From: Deltaproteobacteria bacterium
GTDB lineage: Bacteria; Myxococcota_A; Polyangia; Polyangiales; Ga0077539
Assembly (NCBI GenBank): GCA_030694465.1
Contig: JAUXYJ010000028.1
Coordinates: forward strand, 1-61,007
Length of the DNA: 61,007 nucleotides
Reading direction: 5' to 3'
The translations under genes were made by a program, and so were the position numbers. Numbering within the stretch: the stretch's first letter is position 1; each line of letters opens with the position of its first letter. The notes beneath the pieces were generated by a model. That model saw only the letters and a program-made list of their open reading frames with translations. It was not told where the DNA came from and ran no database searches. Below, in pieces: positions 51,894-61,007 of the stretch.

Positions 51894-53642
51894 GTGACGA
51901 CCTCGCAACCGAGCCAGACCATCGACCGCTACGAAGTGCTCAGCACGCTCGGCCAGGGCGGGTTTGGCGCGGTGTTTATCGCGCGCCATCTCATGACCGG
52001 GCGCGAGGTCGCGCTCAAGGTGAGCGACCCGCACGGTGACCCCGAGCTCGTCACCCGCGCCCTGAACGAAGCGCGCATCGCGGCGACGTGCCGGCACCCC
52101 TCGCTCGTCGAGATCTACGACTGCGGCGTCCTGCCCGATGGCCGCGTCTTTGTCGCGATGGAGCGGGTCGTTGGCGAGTCCCTCGACGCCATTCTAGAGC
52201 GCGAAGGGGGCATCACGACCGAGCGCGCCGTGAGGCTCGCTGCGCAGGTGCTCTCGGCCCTCGAGGTCGTGCATGCGCGCGGTGTCGTTCATCGTGACAT
52301 CAAGCCGGCGAATCTCTTGATCCAGCGCACCGCAGAGGGCGCAGAGCGCGTGGTCGTGATCGATTTTGGGATCTCCAAAGTGCTCGACCCGTCCCACGCG
52401 ATCTCGCAGCCCGGCACGATGGCGGGCGCCATTTTGGGCACCCCTGGGTATATGCCTCCCGAGCAGCTCGATGCGCGCAGCGTGGACGCTCGCGCGGACC
52501 TGTACTCGGTGGGCGCGCTGCTCTTTCGCGCGCTCTCGGGCAAGGTGCTTTTCGAATGCGACACGCTCGCAGCGTGGTTTGTCGCGGTCACCCAGGCACC
52601 CACCCCGACGCTCGCCAGCGTGGCCCCGTGGGTCGCGCCCAGCGTGTGCGCCGTGGTAGACCGCGCCCTCGCCCGAGACCGCGACGCGCGCCCGCAGAGC
52701 GCCCACGAAATGCGCGCGTGGCTCGAGGCTTCCCTACGCGGATCGCAAGCGATTTCGCAGCCAGCGGACACCTTGCGGAGCGCTGTCTCTCCGCAGAGTC
52801 TCCCGCCCCAACCGACCTCTCAGGGAGCCTACGCACCGACGTCGTACGCGAAGAGCTCGCACGACTCGGTGGCCTACGCGCAGACCTCGTATGTGCCCAG
52901 CGTGGCGCCCAGCCCCAGGTCCTCCGTTGCGTATGCGCAACAAGAAGGCTCGCTGACTCCTTCGGTTGCGCACGTGCAACCGACCCTCGCCGCGCACCGT
53001 GTCACTTCGGTGGGCCACACCGCGCGGACCGCGGGGCTCATCGCCGGCGTGGTGGTCGTGACCGCCGGGGTCGTGCTCTCGATCACAGAGCCGTGGGCAA
53101 AAGAGCCCGAGGCGCTGGTGGCGACGACCACCGAGATGCCCCATGAGAGGGCAAACACCAACGCCGTCAGCGAGCCCCTTGCGGAGGCGCCCACAGCACC
53201 CACGCAGGCCCCCTCACCACCACCCAGACAAATCACAGCGCCGACAGGGGCGACCGCGCCTGCGCTCACCCCTGCCCCTGCAGCGCGCGAAGAGAACGAG
53301 CGCAGCGACGTCGCGCTCTTGCGCTCTCCGTCGGGGCGTGTGCGTTTGGTGCAGACCAGGCCCGTGGGAGACGTGGACATGGCCGAGGCGATTGGTTTTT
53401 TTAGGCGCGCGCTGCCCGCGATCGAGTCGTGTTATGGGGGCGACGGCGCCGCGCAAGCCTCGGTGACGATGATGTTTCGGCCGGCGATGCGGCCGTTGTT
53501 TTCGCAGCCAGCGAGCACGGGCGGGGCGCTGGCTCGGTGTGTCGAGATGGCCATCGAGACGTCTAACCCTGGGATGCGCGACGGGACGCATTCGAGCGGG
53601 ATCTTGGCGGATATTTCGTTCGCGTGGGGCACTTCGAGCTAG
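51894..53642 (+). CDS. Membrane-anchored Ser/Thr protein kinase
   Basis: The 582-residue protein has a Hanks-type kinase domain (residues about 10-275): GQGGFGAVFIARH, VALKVS Lys, VVHRDIKPANLL catalytic loop, DFGISK and GTPGYMPPEQ. A Tyr/Ser/Pro-rich linker follows. One transmembrane helix (AGLIAGVVVVTAGVVLSI, about 380-398) is followed by an acidic/Pro-rich spacer and a C-terminal extracytoplasmic domain (FFRRALPAIESCYGG...SVTMMFRPAMRPL) like the TonB-type AgmX/GltJ-like C-terminus found in myxobacterial proteins. GTG 51894 is preferred over a TTG at 51852. A palindrome copy lies 13 bp past the stop. It may feed the FHA activator upstream; that is inference. Confidence 0.88.
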   Translation: MTTSQPSQTIDRYEVLSTLGQGGFGAVFIARHLMTGREVALKVSDPHGDPELVTRALNEARIAATCRHPSLVEIYDCGVLPDGRVFVAMERVVGESLDAILEREGGITTERAVRLAAQVLSALEVVHARGVVHRDIKPANLLIQRTAEGAERVVVIDFGISKVLDPSHAISQPGTMAGAILGTPGYMPPEQLDARSVDARADLYSVGALLFRALSGKVLFECDTLAAWFVAVTQAPTPTLASVAPWVAPSVCAVVDRALARDRDARPQSAHEMRAWLEASLRGSQAISQPADTLRSAVSPQSLPPQPTSQGAYAPTSYAKSSHDSVAYAQTSYVPSVAPSPRSSVAYAQQEGSLTPSVAHVQPTLAAHRVTSVGHTARTAGLIAGVVVVTAGVVLSITEPWAKEPEALVATTTEMPHERANTNAVSEPLAEAPTAPTQAPSPPPRQITAPTGATAPALTPAPAAREENERSDVALLRSPSGRVRLVQTRPVGDVDMAEAIGFFRRALPAIESCYGGDGAAQASVTMMFRPAMRPLFSQPASTGGALARCVEMAIETSNPGMRDGTHSSGILADISFAWGTSS

Positions 53643-53654
53643 CACGTGGGGCAC

Positions 53655-53674
53655 ATCCGGCGACGTCGCCGGCG
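53655..53674. repeat. Dispersed palindrome after kinase stop
   Basis: It matches 17 of 20 consensus positions and begins 13 bp after the kinase stop codon. Confidence 0.6.
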
Positions 53675-53718
53675 GGGGCCCTGACCGCGGTATGAAGAGC
53701 CCCACCTGACCCGCAAGG

Positions 53719-54153
53719 TCAAGCGCTCGCGGCCCCACGGATCAGCGCCTCGAGCGCCGCGGTGTCCACGTCCGAGAGCCGCTTGATGTACAGACAGCCC
53801 TTGCCCGTCGCGCACTTGCCCACCTTGTCCAAGAGCCGCTCGGTGGCGGGGCTGAGCAAGCCATAGAGCACCAAGCTCTGCGCGCGCGCGGCAAAACCCA
53901 TCTTCATCCATGGGGACTCGCGGCCGTCGGCGTAGCGGATCACCGAGCTGCCATAGCCCGCGATCGCGCTCCCGTAGAGCACACCTTCTGTGCCAGTGGC
54001 ATCACGCATCCACCGGTCGATTTGCTCACAATCTGCACGCACTGTGTCTTCGAGCGAGGCCAGCATCACCGAGACAGACTGCGCGGTGGGCTGCGTCTTG
54101 GGGGCTCGCTTGGCGGGGGATTTCTTGCTCGCAGTGGGCTTGCTCGTGGCCAT
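53719..54153 (-). CDS. DUF1801 protein with basic N-terminus
   Basis: The 144-residue protein has a Lys/Pro-rich N-terminal 28 residues and a DUF1801-like domain ([73 protein letters not shown]). It resembles the two DUF1801 genes near 39-40 kb in fold only. It is 50 bp downstream of the panE-like gene on the same strand. Function is unknown. Confidence 0.83.
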   Translation of the reverse strand: MATSKPTASKKSPAKRAPKTQPTAQSVSVMLASLEDTVRADCEQIDRWMRDATGTEGVLYGSAIAGYGSSVIRYADGRESPWMKMGFAARAQSLVLYGLLSPATERLLDKVGKCATGKGCLYIKRLSDVDTAALEALIRGAASA

Positions 54154-54203
54154 GGATTTTCACCTAGCACAGCGCGCAGAGCCGCTCGAACTCTGTTGCG
54201 AAC

Positions 54204-55055
54204 TTAGGGCCGCGCGCGCTGCAGCGAGGGCGTCTGGCCGGGCGCGAGCTTCTCGATCGCGTCGATGAGCGAGCGGGCTTCACGCGGCCCCGCGATGCCT
54301 GCGTTGCGCAGCACGGGGGTGCGGCTCAGTGACCAGAGCAGCGCCGCTTTGAGCTTAGTGGGCAGCGCCGCGACGGCGGTCATGGCGCTCGGTGTGATAC
54401 GGTGACCGAGCGCGCGGACCGTGCAAAATCCCTCGTCCATCGCGTCTGCGAGGGTCACAGCGTGCGGCCAAGTGAGCCCTGCTTTCTGCGCGCTCACGTG
54501 CAGCCCCGCGAGCATGATGGGCACCATGAAGGCGACGTGGGTGCGCAGCCAGCTGGGCATGTCGGGGTGGTGTTGCGTAGGGATTCCGGCGTCGCAAAAG
54601 AGCGCTGCCCATCGGGGCGCGTCCACCGTGGTCACCTGCCCGACCGAGTGTACCGAGAGCGTGAGCTTGCCGTCGTCCAGCCTCGCGATGATCGCCGGAA
54701 ACCCAAATGCACACCGCGCCTCACCCACCGCCTCACGCAGACGCTCGAGCCCATCAAACGTGTTGAACATGAACATCACGTGCGTCGCTCTGCTTGCGCT
54801 CAGCGCGGGCAACACAGCGCCCGCGTCCGCTGCGATCACCGTGACAATCACCAGGTCAAACGCTGTCTCTGGGTCCAGCGCGGGGGCGACTGTTACCTCG
54901 GCGCGCGCCCCGCTCGCGAGGACAATGGCGTTGTCACGGGTGAGCTCTGCGAGGCGCGCTCCACGTGCGATCGCGGTGACCGTGTGCCCCGCCTGCGCGA
55001 GACAAAACGCGAGGGCGCTCCCGATGGCGCCGGTGCCTAACACCGCGATGTGCAT
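54204..55055 (-). CDS. Ketopantoate reductase-family oxidoreductase
   Basis: The 283-residue protein has an N-terminal Rossmann motif (MHIAVLGTGAIGSALAFCLAQAGHTVTAIARG) and a C-terminal ApbA-like helical domain. It resembles 2-dehydropantoate 2-reductase (PanE) in length. However the middle catalytic region (PTKLKAALL rather than the usual SxxxD) is diverged, so the substrate may not be ketopantoate. It uses NADPH by family analogy. Neighbours are unrelated small proteins. Confidence 0.8.
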   Translation of the reverse strand: MHIAVLGTGAIGSALAFCLAQAGHTVTAIARGARLAELTRDNAIVLASGARAEVTVAPALDPETAFDLVIVTVIAADAGAVLPALSASRATHVMFMFNTFDGLERLREAVGEARCAFGFPAIIARLDDGKLTLSVHSVGQVTTVDAPRWAALFCDAGIPTQHHPDMPSWLRTHVAFMVPIMLAGLHVSAQKAGLTWPHAVTLADAMDEGFCTVRALGHRITPSAMTAVAALPTKLKAALLWSLSRTPVLRNAGIAGPREARSLIDAIEKLAPGQTPSLQRARP

Positions 55056-55085
55056 GGGCGCACACTAACATCCGCGTGGGATCAC

Positions 55086-55646
55086 TCAGTGAAGAGCCTC
55101 GCCCCGCGCGAGCTGCGCGATCATCTCGGCGATGCGCTTGGCGCGGGTCTCTTCGCGCTTGGCCGTCTGGATCCGGTGATAGATCACAAAGAGGTTCTGC
55201 CGGTTGAGCGTGCGATAAAACTTCTCGGCCTCGGGAGAGTCTTTAAGCGCGCTGAGAAAAGCCTCGGGGATCACCATGTCGGCCGAGCCCGCGTACGCGC
55301 GCTCCCAGCGCCCATCGGCGCGCGCGGCCTCGACCTGCGCGAGCCCCGCGGGCTGCATGGCTCCGTCTTGGATCAGCCGCTCGGCGTGCTCGCAGTTGCG
55401 CTTGGACCAACTCGACCGCGCGCGTCGCGGTGATAACCGCTGCAAAAAAGACTGGGCATCCAGCGATTTGCGCTGCCCATCGATCCAGCCCCACGCGAGG
55501 GCCACAATCACACAATCATCCCAGGTCACCGAGGGCACACCGGTGCCCTTCTTGTACATCCGCACCCAGAGCTCGGTCTCGCGCGCGTGGTGCTCTCGTA
55601 GCCACGCACCGAGCGCGATCGGTGTCTCAAACGCCTGCACCATCAC
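55086..55646 (-). CDS. YdeI/OmpD-associated family protein
   Basis: The 186-residue protein has the family layout: ALGAWLREHHARETELWVRMYKKGTGVPSVTWDDCVIVALAWGWIDGQRKSLDAQSFLQRLSPRRARSSWSKRNCEHAERLI, then a C-terminal helical segment (SALKDSPEAEKFYRTLNRQNLFVIYHRIQTAKREETRAKRIAEMIAQLARGE). Function is unknown; members are cytoplasmic. It is divergent from the DHFR-like gene, 24 bp apart. Confidence 0.87.
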   Translation of the reverse strand: MMVQAFETPIALGAWLREHHARETELWVRMYKKGTGVPSVTWDDCVIVALAWGWIDGQRKSLDAQSFLQRLSPRRARSSWSKRNCEHAERLIQDGAMQPAGLAQVEAARADGRWERAYAGSADMVIPEAFLSALKDSPEAEKFYRTLNRQNLFVIYHRIQTAKREETRAKRIAEMIAQLARGEALH

Positions 55647-55670
55647 CTATCCTTCGGCGCAGAGGTTGCC

Positions 55671-56231
55671 ATGTCCCAAGGGTCTCGTGTGCGTGTGTAT
55701 TTGGCTTGCTCGCTCGACGGCTACATCGCCGGGCCCGACGATGACCTGGCTTGGCTGAGCGACCCGAGTCACGCCGACGATGCCCTCGCGCCCGAGGCTC
55801 ATGCGCTGGGATTTGCTGCGTTTATGCAGCAAGTTGGCGCGATCGTGATGGGCCGCACGACCTACGACGTCGTCGCGCAGATGGGCCACTGGGTGTACGG
55901 CGACACGCCAGTGATCGTCGCGAGCTCACGCACACTCGCGCCGGTTGTGCCCACGGTGACGCGCGGCGAAGGGGACCTCGCGGGGCTCATTGCGCGGGCA
56001 AAATCGCTGGCCGAAGAGCGAGACGTGTACCTCGACGGGGGCACGCTCGTGCGGCAAGCCCTCGACGCGGGGCTCGTGGATGAGCTCACGATCACGTGGG
56101 TGCCCACGCTCTTGACCGCGGGGACGCGGCTCTTTGACGGGCTGCGTACACCGCGCGCGCTAAGGTTTGTCTCGCACGCGTCGCTGGGCGGAGGCATGGT
56201 GCAGGTGACCGCCGTGGTGCGCGGGGACTAG
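55671..56231 (+). CDS. Dihydrofolate reductase-family (RibD C-terminal domain) protein
   Basis: The 186-residue protein opens VRVYLACSLDGYIAGPDDDLAWL, then AIVMGRTTYDVVAQMGHWVYGDTPVIVASSRTLAP and VYLDGGTLVRQALDAGLVDELTITWVPTLLTAGTRLFDGL. It is the second member of this family in the window (the first at 29774-30358) and binds NADPH by analogy. It converges on katG. Confidence 0.88.
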   Translation: MSQGSRVRVYLACSLDGYIAGPDDDLAWLSDPSHADDALAPEAHALGFAAFMQQVGAIVMGRTTYDVVAQMGHWVYGDTPVIVASSRTLAPVVPTVTRGEGDLAGLIARAKSLAEERDVYLDGGTLVRQALDAGLVDELTITWVPTLLTAGTRLFDGLRTPRALRFVSHASLGGGMVQVTAVVRGD

Positions 56232-56253
56232 GCTCCGCGCTTGGCCTCGCAGG

Positions 56254-58928
<2,675 letters not shown>

Positions 58929-58936
58929 TTTTCTTT

Positions 58937-58955
58937 GTTGCGGATTATCCGCAAC
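58937..58955. promoter_or_regulatory. 19-bp PerR/Fur-type operator
   Basis: The inverted repeat GTTGCGGAT-T-ATCCGCAAC is perfect around one central base and begins eight bases upstream of the fur-katG start. It fits autoregulation by the Fur-family protein. Confidence 0.75.
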
Positions 58956-59069
58956 AACGGGATATCGCAAGCGCGAGTGGGCGTCAAGGTCGCGAGTGCG
59001 CGACGTGGCACAACCTCGCGAGGCCAGCCTCAAACGTGCACGACACCAGGAGGCTCCCGCGGGGCCCCG

Positions 59070-59471
59070 TTAGGTGCCGTTAAGCAAGACAGCGAGCCCC
59101 CAGCCGCCCTGCCCGATCCAAAGCGGATGGCAGACCCACATCCCCGGGCCGAACTTGCGCGAGGCGGTGCCAACGATGGCCATGACCTCAAACGCTCCAT
59201 AGACTAGGACGTCCATGCGAACGACCTCGGCCATCCAAGCAGGGTTGCCTCCGGCGGCGCGAAGGTTGAGCCAGGCAAATCCGAGGGTTCCCACCGCGGC
59301 CCACACGGTCCAGAGCCTGCTTCCGTTGCCGTGTCGTGCGGGCTCGTCGGCCCGAAGGATCCGCGTCCAGCGTCGCAGCAAGAGGTCGTGGACGTCCTCG
59401 CGCAGCGCCGCAAAGAGCATCACAACGCCCAGCAAATTGACCGTGCCGATGAAATAGAGAAAGGTAGCCAT
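59070..59471 (-). CDS. Four-helix membrane protein, unknown
   Basis: The 133-residue protein has about three or four hydrophobic segments (FLYFIGTVNLLGVVMLFAAL, RLWTVWAAVGTLGFAWLNL, VVRMDVLVYGAFEVMAIVGTAS, MWVCHPLWIGQGGWGLAVLL). Its function is unknown. It is divergent from the GST region and has no operon partner on the same strand. Confidence 0.68.
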   Translation of the reverse strand: MATFLYFIGTVNLLGVVMLFAALREDVHDLLLRRWTRILRADEPARHGNGSRLWTVWAAVGTLGFAWLNLRAAGGNPAWMAEVVRMDVLVYGAFEVMAIVGTASRKFGPGMWVCHPLWIGQGGWGLAVLLNGT

Positions 59472-59577
59472 CGGGTCTCAATTCTGCCCCGAAGTGCGCG
59501 CACTGCGAGACCGCAGCTACGCTACACCCCGAGCGCTGCAAGAGCGCGCTCCAACAACATCGCCGGGTCTAAGCGTC

Positions 59578-59919
59578 TCAGCGACAGATCCCAGTGAAGG
59601 TCGCCCCTACAAACTGGCACACGGTCCCCCGAATACAGCGACGGTTGGCGGTGCACCCGGCGCCCGCAGAAGACAGTGGCTCGCAAGTACCCACCGGGAC
59701 GCTCTTCCTTGCACCGGGAAATCCCCAGGTATAACGACGCTCGATGGCTCCACGCTGGACCTCGCCGCGGTAGCAAAACAGCCCCGCGGTGCAAGCGTCA
59801 TCAATCGCCGCGTTGCAGTCTTCGCCCTGGGCGCGACCTGGTGCGGGCGGAGCGCCACAGCCCGAGAGAGAGAGAGCAGCGACGACCACGAGGGAGGAGA
59901 TCACACGACGAAGTTTCAT
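59578..59919 (-). CDS. Small Cys-rich lipoprotein
   Basis: The 113-residue protein has a lipobox signal (LVVVAALSLSGCG) and a mature region with six more Cys in the pattern EDCNAAIDDACTAGLFC, GTCEPL, AGCTANRRC and TVCQF, probably forming disulphides outside the cytoplasm. The pattern resembles small myxobacterial secreted Dickkopf-like Cys domains. Function is unknown. Confidence 0.72.
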   Translation of the reverse strand: MKLRRVISSLVVVAALSLSGCGAPPAPGRAQGEDCNAAIDDACTAGLFCYRGEVQRGAIERRYTWGFPGARKSVPVGTCEPLSSAGAGCTANRRCIRGTVCQFVGATFTGICR

Positions 59920-60061
59920 GATGCGCGGGACCCTATCACGCGGCGATCGCTTGGGTATTGCTCAGCGAAAACAGCGCCGCAGCGTTGGATTGCGCTGCCC
60001 CTGAAGGGCGGAGAAGCTGCAACCAAGCAGCGAGCTCTCCGCGTGTGCGACACTCGCGCGC

Positions 60062-60799
60062 ATGGCCACTGCATCGCTCTACGGGCTCGCGTACTCACCT
60101 TGGACCGAGCGCGCGCGGTGGGCGCTGGATTTTCACGGCGTTCGGTATCGCTACCACGAGCACGTCCCGATGCTGGGCGAGCCGCTGCTGCGCTGGCACG
60201 CGAAGCCCGCGAAGGGCGTCGCTGCTACGGTTCCGCTCTTTGTCGACGGGCGCGGGGGGCGGTGGATGGACTCGATGGCGATCATCGAGCACGCAGACAC
60301 GCTGGGCGCGCGGCCGTTGATCACGGATCTCAGCGCGACACGGGCCCTCGCGGCCAAGATCGACAAGGTGCTGCACGGCGTACGCGGGCGCGTGACCTCG
60401 CGGATCGTCGCGGACCCCGAGGCGCTGCGCGAGAGCGCGACGGCGGCGGTCCCCGCGTGGATGGCGGGGCTTGCGAGCCCAGTGGCGGCCCTTGGGGCGC
60501 GCTTTATCGCGATGAAGCACAACGTGTCACTCGATCAAGCGAGAGAGAGCACCGCGGCGCTGCGTGCGCTGCTCACGGAGCTGGCCCCCACGGTGGACAC
60601 CGACGCGCCGCACACGCGCGAGAGCCTCACGGCCGGAGACATCTTGCTCGCGACGCTGCTGCAGACGGTCGAGCCGGTGGTGGCAGCGCACATTGCGCTG
60701 GGTCCGGCGCTCAGGCGCGCGTGGAGTGAGCGCGAGCTGGCCGACGAGTTCGCGGGGCTCGTCGCGTGGCGGGACGCGGTCTACCGCGCGGCGCGGTGA
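60062..60799 (+). CDS. Glutathione S-transferase-like protein
   Basis: The 245-residue protein has an N-terminal thioredoxin-like GST domain (MATASLYGLAYSPWTERARWALDFHGVRYRYHEHVP, VPLFVDGRGGRWMDSMAIIEHAD) and a helical C-terminal domain. The likely catalytic residue lies in YSPWTERA, where Ser or Cys is usual; this may be a Ser-type member. It may conjugate or reduce electrophiles. A degenerate palindrome copy begins 13 bp past the stop. Confidence 0.82.
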   Translation: MATASLYGLAYSPWTERARWALDFHGVRYRYHEHVPMLGEPLLRWHAKPAKGVAATVPLFVDGRGGRWMDSMAIIEHADTLGARPLITDLSATRALAAKIDKVLHGVRGRVTSRIVADPEALRESATAAVPAWMAGLASPVAALGARFIAMKHNVSLDQARESTAALRALLTELAPTVDTDAPHTRESLTAGDILLATLLQTVEPVVAAHIALGPALRRAWSERELADEFAGLVAWRDAVYRAAR

Positions 60800-60811
60800 G
60801 GGCTCTGGCGT

Positions 60812-60831
60812 ACCCAGCGACGTCGCCAGGG
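60812..60831. repeat. Dispersed palindrome after GST stop
   Basis: It matches 17 of 20 consensus positions and begins 13 bp after the GST stop codon. Confidence 0.55.
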
Positions 60832-60858
60832 ACCTCTTGCTGCGCTTTGTTCTATTAC

Positions 60859-61007
60859 CTACACCGCTGAAAAATCAGCGATTTTGCTCACCGAGTGACC
60901 CGAGGCGGCGAGCATCGCAAACGACGTCTCCGAGGTTGCGTGGGATCGCGCAAGCGCGCAGTGCGATCGGGCCATGCCGAGCCCCGCCCACGAGACCATT
61001 CTTGCGC
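60859..61007 (-). CDS. C-terminal fragment of a HAD (Cof-like) hydrolase, start beyond window
   Basis: An open frame ends at TAG 60859 and runs off the right edge. It reads MVSWAGLGMARS...FAMLAASGHSVSKIADFSAV. The opening matches the DxxEMVxWAGLGxA segment near the end of Cof-type HAD phosphatases; the Asp-rich part would lie beyond the window. The assignment is weak because only about 48 residues are visible. Confidence 0.4.
   Translation of the reverse strand, partial: ARMVSWAGLGMARSHCALARSHATSETSFAMLAASGHSVSKIADFSAV
60865..60885 (+). terminator. Rho-independent terminator candidate after GST
   Basis: A 6-bp stem (CGCTGA/TCAGCG) with an AAAA loop is followed by ATTTT on the plus strand, 65 bp past the GST stop. 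It overlaps the C-terminal codons of the opposing partial gene. Confidence 0.4.

Overview
The window is GC-rich, densely coding chromosomal DNA, most likely from a myxobacterium (Myxococcota, possibly Polyangiales or Sandaracinus-like). The evidence is several large secreted lipoproteins with Asp/Ser/Thr-rich linkers, FG-GAP, kelch and BNR folds, a Cys-plus-hydrophobic-plus-Arg tail resembling MYXO-CTERM, an FHA-type sigma54 activator, a Ser/Thr kinase and a CorE-like ECF sigma factor. I see no tRNA, rRNA, CRISPR array, intact insertion sequence or phage gene. The taxonomic call is inference from protein style.

Layout. 1-3.6 kb: surface proteins. 3.6-11.9 kb: arsC, a GT1 glycosyltransferase, ada, a TetR/M28-peptidase divergon and membrane proteins. 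12-24 kb: a Rieske-flavodoxin fusion, FG-GAP and kelch lipoproteins, an ATP-grasp protein, and DsbA flanked by two paralogous coiled-coil membrane proteins. 24-30.4 kb: an Old Yellow Enzyme/SDR divergon and egtB-egtD for ergothioneine. 30.4-34.3 kb: coupled arsM-sigZ, an Fe-S repair protein, a frameshifted DUF6326 gene and an ArsR-SRPBCC pair. 34.4-38.9 kb: the standout locus, a four-gene minus-strand run ravA-viaA-DUF2325-viperin. 39-47.9 kb: DUF1801 proteins, a Tat-type superoxide dismutase, ArsR-rhodanese/MFS facing chrA, and a TetR-cupin operon. 48-49.4 kb: a metal-response cluster (MerC, a 59-residue metallothionein, a Cys-tailed sigma factor). 49.4-53.6 kb: signalling proteins. 53.7-61 kb: small enzymes, perR-katG and a GST.

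The best candidate for an undescribed system is the viperin locus. A prokaryotic viperin, a radical-SAM enzyme whose relatives make chain-terminating ddh-nucleotides against phage, sits downstream of a RavA-type MoxR ATPase, a ViaA-type VWA protein and a small DUF2325 protein. A 46-bp element with one mismatch precedes both ravA and the DUF2325 gene. The block is bracketed by an intact SRPBCC gene on one side and a decayed copy of its 3' part on the other, and by two copies of a dispersed palindrome. Together this suggests an acquired or reshuffled defence-like module.

Two genome-scale sequence signals run through the window. One is a 20-bp palindrome, ACCCGGCGACGTCGCCGGGT and variants, at a dozen sites, often just after stop codons and sometimes translated in frame as PGDVAG. 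The other is the 10-mer CTGCAAATTC/GAATTTGCAG, present nine times where base composition predicts far fewer than one. Several regulators also have clear inverted-repeat operators, including one 28-bp double operator found at two loci.
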